A DNA stretch of 64,000 nucleotides, taken from Sphingopyxis witflariensis (lineage in GTDB: Bacteria > Pseudomonadota > Alphaproteobacteria > Sphingomonadales > Sphingomonadaceae). This document shows positions 52,300 through 61,768 of this stretch, piece after piece (the first letter of the stretch is position 1; every line of letters begins with the position of its first letter). Under the pieces are notes generated by a model. The model did no database searches, was not told the DNA's origin, and was given only the letters and a program-made list of their open reading frames with translations. Where the stretch lies: NCBI RefSeq assembly GCF_002205635.1, contig NZ_NISJ01000002.1, forward strand, positions 486,236-550,235. The letters run 5' to 3'. The position numbers and the translations under genes were made by a program.

Positions 52300-55092
52300 T
52301 CAAAGCCCCATGCCCGATCGCAAGGACAAAGACTTGGACAGGGCCGTTGCCGCCGAGTTGTGAGCGGCTGGTGCGGATAACGCTGCTGGGGGAATCGCTG
52401 TTTGGACCGTTCCGGCGCGTTCGTTTATCGCGGAGATCAGCCCGGCGCGACTATTGGTGAAAACCGTGGCGGACTGTTTGGCTCGCGAGATTCCGACGTA
52501 GAAGGATTTCTGATCGACCAGATTGGTGGCGCGACTGTCGGCGTGGATGATGACGTGATCGGCTGTGCGGCCTTGGGCAGCGAAAGCCGTATCGACATAG
52601 GCGTGGGCGATATGCTGATCGCGGGCAGCATCGAGCCGAAGTGTCTGCGTCTGGCCCCGCTGGCCCCGCACCGTCGCCGTGCGGGCCTTCTCGTCAACCG
52701 CGGTCACTATTCCACGCGCACCGTTGATCCGGCCCGCGTCACGATCGTTGCGGGTGAAGCGGATATTCTCACCAATCCTGACTTCCATACGCTGCGGCTC
52801 GAAAACCTGTACCTTCGCGGCGCCCCACTGCCGCAAACGCCAATCCACTTCGCGCCCGTCCTCCGATTTGAGAGCGATCGCGGATTTGACAGGGTCGATA
52901 TTTTCAACGCGATAGGCTTCGCCTTTCGTCACGCCCTTGTCGGCATAGTCGCGGGCGAAGCGGACGACATCGCCTCGGTCATAACTCAGAGGATCGCGCG
53001 CCTCGGCGCGGGTTAGCCCTTTACTGCCAAGACTCTGCATGGCGACGGCAGGCCCGGTGAGCGCGCCCGATTGGGAAAGGGCCGCGCGAATGTCCGCAGT
53101 CAGTGCATCGCGTCCTTCGCGCGATGGCTCAATGACAAGAGTGCGCGCGCGCGCCTTCTGGTCCAGCTCGGCATATCGCTTTGCCATGGCAGCGAAGCGC
53201 TCGGCGCGGTCAGCGGCCTCGACGATCTCCCCGCCGCCATGATCGAGCGCCGCGAGCGCCTTTTTCGCGTCGCCCTCGATCGAGGCCAGTACGGCGTCCC
53301 TGGTCGCGGTGTTGGTCTGGCGAACAATCTCGGCGAGCCTGGCGGTTTCCATGCCAGCGTCCTGCAACTGCTTGAAGGCCGCGCCGGCCTCGACCGATCC
53401 AAGCTGCTTTACATCGCCGACGAGGATGACGCGGGCATGGTGCTGGTCGGCCAGGTCGAACAGGCGAGCGGTATCGCGCGCGGACAGCAGCGATGCTTCA
53501 TCCACAATCCATGCGGCGGGCCGCCCATGAGCCGACGGCTCGGGCGACAGTAAATGCCGCGCGACCGTATCGCCGCGCGTTCCGAGGGCCTCCCCCAACA
53601 CCATCGCCGCCGATGCTGTGGGCGCGAGGGCAACGACCGCAACGTCGCGCGCTTCGGCTTCGCGGGCGAAGGTCGCGAGGACGGTCGTGGTTTTGGCGGT
53701 ACCGGCATATCCCTGGACCGCGGTGATGCGATTGCGGCTGGTCAATATCTGCTCGGTCGCCGCGCGCTGATCGGCATTCCAGGCAAAGCCGGCTCGTTCG
53801 CCCCGCGCCGATACGCCGGCTACCGCCTTGGCGGCAGCCAGCGGCGAAGCGATGGGCGCGAGCGCGCCGCGCCCACGCGCTTCGATCCGCAGCAATTTCG
53901 TTTCGGCTTCGACATTTTCGCGGGTCGTGAAGCCGGAAAACTCGGCGCCGCGCCGATCAAGATATGTACGCTCGATCAAGCTCCCCTGCCGGGTCGCCGA
54001 CGCGATCGCCGCACCAATTTGTGCATAACCGACTTTGCCCAGTCCGATCCGTCCGGCTTCCTCGTGCAACGCGGCCGCAGAAAAGACCGATTGGCGTTCG
54101 CCGAGCTTATCGGCAGCATGGGCCAGGGCGCGATCCGCCATCGTGGCCTGCGCGGCCATATCGGCACGGAGCGGAGCGCCGGCGGCCTTCATCTCGGTGT
54201 TGCGGACCATCGCCTGCCGTGCTTCCGGTCCGAACCCTGCGTTACTGGCCGTCTCGCGCCAATCGGCGACAAGGGACGCATGATCGACCGCGACCTTTGA
54301 CCGGCGGGTGTCGAGCGCGGCCATTTGCTTTTCGGCGGCGCTGGCGGCTTCGCGCGAGGTGCCGAGCTCGCTGAGCGCCGTCTCAATCTCGGCGCTGCGG
54401 GTGCTGAATGCTGCCATGACGTCCGCAGTGACGCCCCTGATCTCGAACATCGAGTCCCTTCCGGTCTCAATCTCATAACCGAGCTCACGCACCTTCAGCG
54501 CCAGTTCCTGCCGGTAGATGGCGCCGATCTGCTTCTGAAGCTGATAGATGGCGCGGGGTTCAAGACTGCGCCAACTGCCGTCCTCTCCCTGTGTCGCATT
54601 CATAATGACATTGTGGGTATGGAGCTGCGGATCCTGAGCACGGCTGGTGCCATGCTGGAAACTCGCGACGATGAGATTGGCGGTCGCCTCGCGGGACACC
54701 GCGCCACCGTGCCGGACGCGGGTCGCGGCCATATGCGTCTCGACATGGGCAAGCGCCGTCTTCACCGCCCCGCCATGCGCGTCGATCAGCCGCCGGTCGC
54801 CCGCGACCTCGGCCATGATCGACACCGATTTGGGCGCGCTCAGGGTCACGTCCCAGCCGGGCCGATGCTCAAACTGCCCGTCGCGAACGGTGCCGAGCTG
54901 CTGGTCGCCGATCTTGCCGTCGAGCAGTTCGCGGAAGGTCTCGCGATCAACATCGCCTGACAAGCCGAGTTCGTCGGCACCCTTCCCATGCCATTCGGAT
55001 GGAGAGAGCCCCCCTTCGGCATAATAGTCATCAGCCTCATAATAGCTGCTCGCCTGCGCCGAACTGGTGAGCACCGATACCGATGCGACCAT
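52300..55092 (-). CDS. MOBF-type conjugative relaxase/helicase (TraI/TrwC-like)
   Basis: 930 residues. Relaxase domain: tyrosine pairs YY at 17-18 and 23-24, the metal triad in FQHGTSRAQDPQLHTHN (H147, H158, H160), and VTLSAPKSVSIMAE. Helicase part: Walker A GYAGTAKTTTVLA, WIVDEASLL, and a C-terminal YVDTAFAAQGRTADHVI with VGISRAK. Nicks oriT and unwinds the transferred strand. The start overlaps the coupling-protein stop. Confidence 0.93.
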   Translation of the reverse strand: MVASVSVLTSSAQASSYYEADDYYAEGGLSPSEWHGKGADELGLSGDVDRETFRELLDGKIGDQQLGTVRDGQFEHRPGWDVTLSAPKSVSIMAEVAGDRRLIDAHGGAVKTALAHVETHMAATRVRHGGAVSREATANLIVASFQHGTSRAQDPQLHTHNVIMNATQGEDGSWRSLEPRAIYQLQKQIGAIYRQELALKVRELGYEIETGRDSMFEIRGVTADVMAAFSTRSAEIETALSELGTSREAASAAEKQMAALDTRRSKVAVDHASLVADWRETASNAGFGPEARQAMVRNTEMKAAGAPLRADMAAQATMADRALAHAADKLGERQSVFSAAALHEEAGRIGLGKVGYAQIGAAIASATRQGSLIERTYLDRRGAEFSGFTTRENVEAETKLLRIEARGRGALAPIASPLAAAKAVAGVSARGERAGFAWNADQRAATEQILTSRNRITAVQGYAGTAKTTTVLATFAREAEARDVAVVALAPTASAAMVLGEALGTRGDTVARHLLSPEPSAHGRPAAWIVDEASLLSARDTARLFDLADQHHARVILVGDVKQLGSVEAGAAFKQLQDAGMETARLAEIVRQTNTATRDAVLASIEGDAKKALAALDHGGGEIVEAADRAERFAAMAKRYAELDQKARARTLVIEPSREGRDALTADIRAALSQSGALTGPAVAMQSLGSKGLTRAEARDPLSYDRGDVVRFARDYADKGVTKGEAYRVENIDPVKSAIALKSEDGREVDWRLRQWGAAKVQVFEPQRMEVRIGENIRFTRNDRDAGRINGARGIVTAVDEKARTATVRGQRGQTQTLRLDAARDQHIAHAYVDTAFAAQGRTADHVIIHADSRATNLVDQKSFYVGISRAKQSATVFTNSRAGLISAINERAGTVQTAIPPAALSAPAAHNSAATALSKSLSLRSGMGL

Positions 55093-56984
55093 CAGACCGG
55101 CCCATCATCGACTGCGGGCGGGCGCTCCGCTGGTTTCTGCTTTGGCTTCGGTTTTGGTTTCTCGGTAGCGGCTTGCGCGGTGCACTCAGCCTTGGACTCG
55201 CGCGGCACTTCCGACGACTGCTGCGACAGGCTGGTCTCCGGGTTGGCAGCGACAAAAGCGCGTTGGCGGGGTTCGCCACGTCGCCTGACATGATCGTCGC
55301 TGAGCGAAATTCGTGCCACCGGAAATCCATCAGGAAACAGGAGATAACCCTCGTATCGCGCGAGACGCAGTTCGCTTTCAAGCACGGCAGGTCGGGATTT
55401 CCGTTGCCGACCCAAGGTCATCCTGACCTTGCCATCGTCGTCGTCCAGCGCGCCGCTCATGGTATGGACCTCGACCTCGCAGGTGCCGATCGTGTCGCTC
55501 GCCCACGTTCGCGTCTCGGCATCACCCGCCTGAAGGAACAGCTTGGTGTTGCAGCAGCCGAGCATGGATTCGGCGAGATCCTTACCATAGCGGTGCCGCA
55601 TCTGGCCGACCGCCTGAAAGGTCAGGACGACGGCGGCGCCAAACTTTCTGCCTTCTGGCAGCAGCCGCGCAAGATTGTCGACGCGCGGCAGGTCGGCAAG
55701 TTCGTCGAGCAAGAACCAGATCCGGCGATCGGAAGACGGCGGCAGCCCCAGCAAGGCGCTCGCCGCGCATTCGAGCCAGCAGGCAAGCAAGGGCTTCGCT
55801 GCCTCGAAATAATCCTCCTTCCGCGGCACGAAGATCCAGGGCTTTGGCCCCTTTCGCTCGTCGAGACCGGACAGGAAGTCCCGAAAGGCAAAAGATGGCT
55901 CATCGCCTTCCTGCATCCGCAGGAACTGGATGAGGTTCGCCGCCTTCGCCAACATGAAGAGGACGCTGCCCGTTGCCCGATCCGCGTCGTCGGCGAAGGT
56001 GCGCGCGGACGAAGTGTCGCCGAGCCAGGCCTTGAGGTCATCCTTGGTTCGAACTTGAAGCGCATGGAGCAGATCGGGCAGCGTGCCCTTCTTCTGGCGC
56101 CAGAGGGCGCGGATCATATTGGCGACGAGGATGCGGCTGGTCTCGAGCCAGACGTCGCGGTCATGCTGCCCGGTCTCGGTGATCAACTGGGTTGCGATGC
56201 GGTCGGCATCAGCGGGGTGGGCAATCTCGGCGAAGGGCGACCAATAGGCGCAGCGCGCGTCGAACGGATTGAGGATGATGTCACCGCGTTCGGGGTTGTA
56301 ATATTGCGCGATAAACTCGCCGCTCGTGTCATAGACCAACGCCGCCTCACCACGCGCCTCGATCCCGTCGAGCAGCTGACGCAGGACGGTTGTCTTGCCG
56401 CTGCCGGTCGTTCCTATCATCGCCATGTGCCGGGTTTCGAGCCGGTTCGGGAAGGGAACCGGTCCGATCGCCAAGGCCCGCGCGCCGGCATCGCCTCTCG
56501 CCAGTTTCACGAGCTTCCGCTCAGACGTCACCAAAGTACCGCCGACATAACGATCGCGTAGCGCCCGCTCGCGTCGCCGGGCCGCGACCTCGCGCAAAAG
56601 GAACAGGCCCGAAAGCCACGCTATAAACCCCAACATGCTTCCGCGTTTGACGAACGAGACCGTGACGTTCGCTGATTGACGATAATATCCATGGGCTGCG
56701 ACCGCCCGGGCCGACACCCGATAGTCCACACCATCTTGTCGAATCGTCATCCCGGGGTCGCCGCCCGCGGCGCCCGCGAACCATGTCAGGATGTTCGCAT
56801 GATAGTAGGTACCGGTCGCCTGCACGTTGCCCGGATCGAGCATCAGATAGGGTGCGGAGAATCCGCCGAGCGCGATCGACGACAACATGATCGCGACGTG
56901 CCGTTTGAACCGTCGTGTCTGGCTGTAACGATAATGGCGGCGCAGCGCGTCGGCATGGATGCGGCGATCGGGAGACCTGTTCAT
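55092..56984 (-). CDS. Type IV coupling protein (TraD/TrwB/TraG-type)
   Basis: 630 residues. Two N-terminal membrane regions (IMLSSIALGGFSAPYLML; FIAWLSGLFLL), Walker A IGTTGSGKTTVLRQLL, DTSGEFIAQYYN, LLDELADLPRV (Walker B) and FQAVGQMRHRYG. A Pro/Lys-rich tail follows (KPKPKPKQKPAERP). Brings the relaxase-DNA complex to the Trb channel. Sits between the RHH gene and the relaxase with overlaps at both ends. Confidence 0.93.
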   Translation of the reverse strand: MNRSPDRRIHADALRRHYRYSQTRRFKRHVAIMLSSIALGGFSAPYLMLDPGNVQATGTYYHANILTWFAGAAGGDPGMTIRQDGVDYRVSARAVAAHGYYRQSANVTVSFVKRGSMLGFIAWLSGLFLLREVAARRRERALRDRYVGGTLVTSERKLVKLARGDAGARALAIGPVPFPNRLETRHMAMIGTTGSGKTTVLRQLLDGIEARGEAALVYDTSGEFIAQYYNPERGDIILNPFDARCAYWSPFAEIAHPADADRIATQLITETGQHDRDVWLETSRILVANMIRALWRQKKGTLPDLLHALQVRTKDDLKAWLGDTSSARTFADDADRATGSVLFMLAKAANLIQFLRMQEGDEPSFAFRDFLSGLDERKGPKPWIFVPRKEDYFEAAKPLLACWLECAASALLGLPPSSDRRIWFLLDELADLPRVDNLARLLPEGRKFGAAVVLTFQAVGQMRHRYGKDLAESMLGCCNTKLFLQAGDAETRTWASDTIGTCEVEVHTMSGALDDDDGKVRMTLGRQRKSRPAVLESELRLARYEGYLLFPDGFPVARISLSDDHVRRRGEPRQRAFVAANPETSLSQQSSEVPRESKAECTAQAATEKPKPKPKQKPAERPPAVDDGPV

Positions 56985-57352
56985 GACCTGTCCTCCCGCG
57001 CGATCGCTATCTGCCGATCATAGGCTCGGTTGATTTCCACGAGGACGACCTCATCGGTCTTCCCGGCACCCTGCGACGCGCTGCGTGCATAACAGTAGGC
57101 GGTGCATGCAATGTACAAGGTCCGGTCGAGCATCCGCTCAACCTCGGCCAGACGGGTGCTGACCGAGGCCATCTCCGTCACAAGCTCATGACTGACGGTT
57201 TCGTTCAGCGGTGGCGCATCCAGCGCCGCAACGCCGGCTTCGATGCATGTCGCGAGCATCGCATAGACGGTGTCCCCTTTCGCTTTCGCAAGCTCAAGAA
57301 CGGCCTTGTCGACCTCCGGCGGAAGGCGAACTGTATGTTTGACCAGCCTCAT
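56981..57352 (-). CDS. Ribbon-helix-helix oriT-binding accessory protein (TrwA-like)
   Basis: 123 residues. N-terminal VKHTVRLPPEVDKAVLELAKAKGDTVYAML is a CopG/Arc-type ribbon-helix-helix; the rest is helical with MASVSTRLAEVERMLDRTLY. First gene of the coupling-protein/relaxase operon, the place TrwA has in R388. Likely binds near oriT and represses its own operon. Confidence 0.8.
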   Translation of the reverse strand: MRLVKHTVRLPPEVDKAVLELAKAKGDTVYAMLATCIEAGVAALDAPPLNETVSHELVTEMASVSTRLAEVERMLDRTLYIACTAYCYARSASQGAGKTDEVVLVEINRAYDRQIAIAREDRS

Positions 57353-57633
57353 TGCTGTTCTCGCCGGCGGCGGCGATACGCCGTCTCCAAAATCGGCGGA
57401 ATCGCGGCGTTCTCAGGCGCCAAAGTGGAAGTGCCGTCGGATCCGCCGCTCGGAAAGCGGCGGAAAAGCTGGATGCACCCGTGCGTGAGGTGTGTATCCA
57501 AATTACGGGTCCGATGCGTAGCATCGCGGCCCTGCAACCTTGCGTCATAGGCTATCAGTTGAGTCATCGTTCGGTCCGATCTGACATGCATTGCACGAGA
57601 CGTTGTTCGCTTCGCAGACGGGCAAGTATCTTG
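57353..57633. other. Candidate oriT region
   Basis: A 281-bp gap upstream of the RHH-coupling-relaxase operon. It holds two hairpins: TCCGCCGCT-N5-AGCGGCGGA at 57442-57464 and CGATGC-GTA-GCATCG at 57512-57526. In R388 the order is oriT-trwA-trwB-trwC, so this gap is where the transfer origin is expected. I could not pin a nick site. Confidence 0.45.
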
Positions 57634-58380
57634 TCATTCGCCTCGACCGGAAAGCGGTACAAAAAGCGGATTGGGCGACGTTTTTGTTGGCGGTCGCGAT
57701 GCTGGTGACCAACCATCGAGTGTTTGCGCAATGGTCGAAGCCGCTGACGAGTTTTCAGGCTGTTTGTCGCTTTCACGCTGGGTGAAGAGCGATGCGCCCT
57801 GCCAGCCCGGCACCGCGCGTGTCGGCGCGGGAACCGACGAAGCCGTGCCCGATGCGCCGAATTCGGGTGCGATCTGGCGGACGTAAGTGACTGTCTCGGC
57901 GGGCAGGCCGCGCCGTCCGGCCGCATAGGCATCGGCGCGGCCAGGGCCCGCATTATAGGCCGCCAGCATCAAGCGGACGTCGCGGTAGCGGTCCCACATC
58001 GCGCGCAGATAGGCGGCGCCCGCAAGGATATTCGCGCGGACGTCAAACGGGTCGCGGCCGAGACCGTGCCGCAACGTAAGCATTCCCCAGGTCGCGGGCA
58101 TGATCTGCATCAGCCCCATCGCACCCGCGCGCGAAACTGCACGACGATTGCCGCGGCTTTCGGCGTGCATCACGCGCCAGATCCAGATCTCCGGAATGCC
58201 GAAGCGCTGCGCCGCTTCGGCGACCGGACCGGCATAAGGGTGCGGATCGATCGCCGACGAAGCTGCAGCCGCAGCGCTCGTCGAGACCAGAGCGAAGGTC
58301 GCGGCCAGGCCGGCTGAATGCACCGCGATGCGCATTGCGAACGCAATTGCGATGCGGCGGCGATACAGCGCGTTCGCCAT
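57634..58380 (-). CDS. Lytic transglycosylase (VirB1-like)
   Basis: 248 residues with an N-terminal signal/hydrophobic region. SLT domain: RVMHAESRGNRRAVSRAGAMGLMQIMPATW (catalytic Glu in AES) and LMLAAYNAGPGRADAYAGR-like segment, then VTYVRQI. The C-terminal 60 residues are Ser/Pro-rich. Opens the cell wall for the conjugation apparatus. Confidence 0.92.
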   Translation of the reverse strand: MANALYRRRIAIAFAMRIAVHSAGLAATFALVSTSAAAAASSAIDPHPYAGPVAEAAQRFGIPEIWIWRVMHAESRGNRRAVSRAGAMGLMQIMPATWGMLTLRHGLGRDPFDVRANILAGAAYLRAMWDRYRDVRLMLAAYNAGPGRADAYAAGRRGLPAETVTYVRQIAPEFGASGTASSVPAPTRAVPGWQGASLFTQRESDKQPENSSAASTIAQTLDGWSPASRPPTKTSPNPLFVPLSGRGE

Positions 58381-58383
58381 GGC

Positions 58384-58713
58384 CTAGCGCTGTTCCGGCG
58401 TGTCGGAACGCGTCCAGCGTAGGCGCAGGGGCTCGCCGCTGCGGGATCGGCGCAGCAGGTTCGCGCATAGCGGCGCCCCGAGCGCCGGGTCATCCATTTC
58501 CAAGGTGATAATAAAGCCGCGCAACGAGAGGTCGCTGCGGCCAACACCAATCTCTACGCCATCCTCGACGTGGCCGAGAAAGACGCGCCACTCGGGCGCA
58601 TCTTCGTCGTCCGCATGCTCAGCGCGCACGATGTTCACTTCGGCATTGAGTGTGAGCGTGTGGATGCAACCGATGTAGCCGTCGCCATTGTTGCGAAAGG
58701 TGCCAATAATCAT
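58384..58713 (-). CDS. DUF736 family protein (copy 1)
   Basis: 109 residues from ATG 58713, overlapping the peptidase stop (ATGA). Begins MIIGTFRNNGDGYIGCIHTLTLNAEVNIVRAE and has WRVFLG and FIITLEMDDPALGAPLCANLL, the DUF736 pattern of small beta-rich proteins in conjugative elements. Function unknown. Two paralogues lie at 61157 and 63547. Confidence 0.85.
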   Translation of the reverse strand: MIIGTFRNNGDGYIGCIHTLTLNAEVNIVRAEHADDEDAPEWRVFLGHVEDGVEIGVGRSDLSLRGFIITLEMDDPALGAPLCANLLRRSRSGEPLRLRWTRSDTPEQR

Positions 58714-59300
58714 TGCCAATACTCCTGGCTGGTGAGGAAAACAGAGTGGGCGGTGGTGGACGAGCGCCAGCGAAGCGGCGCATCGGGGGCATCGCGCGTA
58801 AGAATCGGGCGCGCGGTGCCGATCAGGCCCTCGGCGGCTAGCGGACCAAAATATCGACCATCGAGGCTGTCCGGCGCGGCGTTGACGAGGAAGAGTTCGT
58901 GCGCGCCGACGATGCGACAACCGAGCCAGACCGGCAGCGGTCGGCCCAGGCGGTCGCGCGCCAGCGCGCGTGCGACCGCATGCCCGTCGATGGTCACGAA
59001 CACGCCTGATCTGCAGACGCGTGCGCCGGGCAAGGCGGCGACGCGCTTGAGCAGTGGCACGCCGAGCGGGAGATAATGGCGCGCCGCCAGATAGGCGCCG
59101 AGCGAAGCGGGCGGCCGGATCGCGACGAGATCGCCGACGCGCGGCGACGCATCGCGCTCGATGCTATAAAGACCGATCGGAGCGCTGGCGCTCGCATTCC
59201 AGAGCAGGCGCGGCGCCGGCGCAAGCCAGGCGACGACGACAAAAGCCGTGCCGAAGAGCGAGGTGGCCGCAATGGTGGCGGCAAGATAGGAACGGTTCAT
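58710..59300 (-). CDS. TraF-type S26 signal peptidase (pilin maturation)
   Basis: 196 residues from ATG 59300. Membrane anchor at the N-terminus, Ser nucleophile S39 in SAPIGLY, general-base Lys K85 in PLLKRVAALPG, and the Asp region APDSLDGRYFGPL. Matches the TraF peptidase that trims and cyclises TrbC pilin in IncP systems. Coupled to both neighbours by ATGA overlaps. Confidence 0.9.
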   Translation of the reverse strand: MNRSYLAATIAATSLFGTAFVVVAWLAPAPRLLWNASASAPIGLYSIERDASPRVGDLVAIRPPASLGAYLAARHYLPLGVPLLKRVAALPGARVCRSGVFVTIDGHAVARALARDRLGRPLPVWLGCRIVGAHELFLVNAAPDSLDGRYFGPLAAEGLIGTARPILTRDAPDAPLRWRSSTTAHSVFLTSQEYWQ

Positions 59301-59824
59301 GCCTCGATCGCCCGGCGGCGAAGCCATGCCGCATGGCGGTCGGCGTTATAGGGTCGGAAGGGCATGCCCGCCGCAACTCGGATACCTACATGGCGCCAAT
59401 GATCGGGCGCGGCATCGCACGGGTCGATGCCGGCGGCGTCGACAGCGTCGATCGCGTTGAGCACCAGCTGGACCTTCGGCCACTCATCGACGCGAAGCAG
59501 GATGTCGCCGCCCGGACGAATGAACGGGAGCCTCGCATAAGGCTGGCCAGCCGCCACCGCGGTGACAATCGCGATGCTCGAATGGACGATCCCATAATTG
59601 TTCGACGTCCAGCGGACGAAGGCGAAGGTGGCGCCGGGCCGGAACGCGGCGACGCTCGTGCTGCGACCGCGAATGCATACCGCGGCGATCCGGCCGAAGC
59701 GGATCCCCTGCTCGAGGCGCCCCTCGATCGAGGTCAGTTCGACTTCCGTCAGGCTGCCGCGCGACCCCGGAAGGGCCGGCGCCGCGTATTGCGACGAAAG
59801 CGCGGGAACGCAGTGGCTGCGCAT
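59297..59824 (-). CDS. DUF2840 family protein
   Basis: 175 residues: TEVELTSIEGRLEQGIRFGR, FRPGATFAFVRWTSNNYGIVHSSIAIV and GIDPCDAAPDHWRHVGIRVAAG are the DUF2840 signature. It almost always stands next to the TraF peptidase in these elements. Start overlaps the AlpA stop (TGATG). Function unknown. Confidence 0.88.
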   Translation of the reverse strand: MRSHCVPALSSQYAAPALPGSRGSLTEVELTSIEGRLEQGIRFGRIAAVCIRGRSTSVAAFRPGATFAFVRWTSNNYGIVHSSIAIVTAVAAGQPYARLPFIRPGGDILLRVDEWPKVQLVLNAIDAVDAAGIDPCDAAPDHWRHVGIRVAAGMPFRPYNADRHAAWLRRRAIEA

Positions 59825-60075
59825 CAGCGGCGCACCGGGCGCGCCGGATGAACGGTGCCCTCGCCGGGATCCGATGTCGAATGACGCCGGCCGATTTCGG
59901 CCCAGGCATTAAGATCGTCGATTGCATAGACGATCCGGCCACCGAGCTTATGATAGGTCGGACCTGTGCCGTAGCAGCGATGCTTTTCGAGGGTGCGCGC
60001 GGACAGCCCAAGGTGCACGGCTGCGTCGGGGGTCTTGAGAAATCGCGGGACGGTCGGGACGGGAATAGCATGCAT
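59824..60075 (-). CDS. AlpA/MerR-like helix-turn-helix regulator
   Basis: 83 residues: FLKTPDAAVHLGLSARTLEKHRCYGTGPTYHKLGGRIVYAIDDLNAWAE, the excisionase-like HTH_17 pattern. First gene of the DUF2840-TraF-DUF736 operon. Likely controls excision or transfer genes. Confidence 0.88.
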   Translation of the reverse strand: MHAIPVPTVPRFLKTPDAAVHLGLSARTLEKHRCYGTGPTYHKLGGRIVYAIDDLNAWAEIGRRHSTSDPGEGTVHPARPVRR

Positions 60076-60194
60076 GACGGGGCTCCTGGCGCCCCGCCGG
60101 ACGCGGGAGGCGCGGCCGGCGGGCAGGAGGCGACATTCGGAAATCTTGGGCCGACCCGGGAACGGACAAAATGCGTGGCGGCGGAATGTCCCGA

Positions 60195-60972
60195 TCAGCC
60201 TCCGCCGAGGAGTCGGCGATACCCCCCATCGCGCATCGCGATCGCGCCGCGCTGCCAGCGTGCGATACGGCGGCGCTCACTCGAGGCGTCCCATTCGGCC
60301 GCCGAATAATGACTCGCATCGGCGAGGATCAGCGCCGCCGCGAGATCGCGCGGCGAGACATTTTCGTCGAGGCCGTCGAGCATGCGAAGCCACTGGACGA
60401 GCCGCCAGCGTTCGGAGGCGCCGGGCTGCCCGCATGCGACCCTGTGCGGCGTGGAGCGCCTGATAATGCGGCGATGCAGTCCGCGGGTTGCCGTCTGACG
60501 TGTTTCGGCATGCCCATCGGCGGGCACCACATAAGCGATTGGTTCGTCGCGCTCGCAGTCAGAAATCCAGAGTCGGTAACGGCGACCTTCGATCGTCAGG
60601 ATCAGATGCCATTCGCGGTGCGAGATCAGCTCCGCAGAAACAACCCCCGCGTCCGCGATATCCGACAGGGCCGCCGCGGCGAAGCCCGATGGCGCTGGCG
60701 CGGCGATCGCGGTGAGGGCGCAGAGCTGGGGCCGCCAGATGGCGGGTGCACGCTCGGCACTGGCATCGGGGTCAACGGCGAAAGACCAACCCCCATTGGC
60801 GGGCCAGCCGGTCGAGCGCGGCGTTAGTGCGGCCCGTCAGGGACGCGGCGCGATAGCCGGCGCGGTAGCGCGGGTTTCGGCGCAGGAATTCCTGCGCGAA
60901 ATCGGCGCGATCATATTGTTCGAATATCTTCAGAAAATCTGGCGACCGCCAGTCACATGCCTGTTTCATCAC
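60195..60972 (-). pseudogene. DUF6499/DUF2285 regulator split by a single-base frameshift
   Basis: The first frame (60972 down to a TGA at 60772) encodes a DUF6499-like domain: DWRSPDFLKIF, FAQEFLRRNPRYRAGY and LARQWG. From there a second frame continues without a stop: WSFAVDPDASAERAPAIWRP, then ISHREWHLILTIEGRRYRLWISD, then the DUF2285 end LVQWLRMLDGLDENVSPRDLAAAL with GGYRRLLGGG. Removing one base from the five-C run at 60790-60794 joins them as QWGWSFAVDP, the normal sequence of this family. The natural product would be about 258 residues. Real mutation, phase variation or homopolymer error are all possible. Confidence 0.85.
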
Positions 60973-61048
60973 TCACCTCCCGAAGCCAGGTGAGGATAAA
61001 GCACGGAAAGTCATCCAGTTTCCATAGCAACCTCGCTTCTGGCACTCG

Positions 61049-61067
61049 GAGCCTATACCATAGGCTC
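61049..61067. promoter_or_regulatory. 8-bp inverted repeat upstream of the DUF6499/DUF2285 gene
   Basis: GAGCCTAT-ACC-ATAGGCTC, 77-95 bp before the start at 60972. Possible operator or leader hairpin. Confidence 0.45.
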
Positions 61068-61116
61068 GTCGAGCACCGATCCAAACGTTCGCGCGCAAAG
61101 GTCCCAATATGAGGAT

Positions 61117-61146
61117 ATCGCCGCCCGGCAGGAGCCGGACGGCGAT
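61117..61146 (-). terminator. Strong hairpin after the DUF736 copy 2 gene
   Basis: ATCGCCG(T/C)CCGGC pairs with its complement over 13 bp (one wobble) around a TCCT loop, 11 bp after the stop at 61157. No clear T-tract follows, so termination would be imperfect. Confidence 0.45.
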
Positions 61147-61156
61147 TATCTGCCGC

Positions 61157-61471
61157 TCAATTCTCGCGGCGGCTCTGGCGGCTCCAGACGAGATCATATT
61201 CATCGCCTTCGCCCGTGAAGAGCTGCGCGAAGATGGGCGCCGTGAAGCTCGGGTCGTCGAGTTTGACCGAGAGGTAGGGACGCTTGTCCTGGCTCGTCTT
61301 CTCCCAGGCCGCGCCCACTTCGGCGTCGCCAACGAAGACCCGGTGGCTCGGCGCGTTGCCGTTCGGTTTGGCCTCGGGCGTGATGCGAACCGATTTCGCC
61401 TGCACCGAGAGGGTGATGATTTGACCCCGGTATTCGCCGGAGATTTTCTTGAAGCTGCCGATCTTGGCCAT
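61157..61471 (-). CDS. DUF736 family protein (copy 2)
   Basis: 104 residues with an SD (AAAGGAT) upstream. MAKIGSFKKISGEYRGQIITLSVQAKSVRI, RVFVGDAEVGAAWEKTSQDKRPYLSVKLDDPSF and FAQLFTGEGDEYDLVWSR: the canonical DUF736 pattern, better conserved than copies 1 and 3. Likely monocistronic, bounded by a hairpin. Function unknown. Confidence 0.9.
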   Translation of the reverse strand: MAKIGSFKKISGEYRGQIITLSVQAKSVRITPEAKPNGNAPSHRVFVGDAEVGAAWEKTSQDKRPYLSVKLDDPSFTAPIFAQLFTGEGDEYDLVWSRQSRREN

Positions 61472-61768
61472 GATGATATCCTTTCCTCAGGTTCGAGCCC
61501 GCACCAGCGCGGCCTCGATGCGCATCGACGGGCAGCAAGGGGACGGCGCCGCAGCCCGAAGGGCCCGCAACGAAGTGCAGGACGGCGCGGTGCGTCTTTC
61601 TTGTTTCGCGAGGAACGGCGGCACGCCGGGGGAAGAAAGTCGTGAGCGCGCCGTTGCGGCAAGCCGGCCCAGCGAAGCGGCTTGGTGCCAGATCGCGCAT
61701 TCGAAGAGGCCGTGCTGGTGCGGCAACGGTCCGGAAAGATCAGTCCCCGACGGCAAGCTGATGAAGGA

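Noticed and set aside
57480..57580. R388-like nick sequence near TGCGTCATAGGCTATCAG
   Set aside because: Only a loose resemblance; no adjacent matching inverted repeat, so no nick site is claimed.
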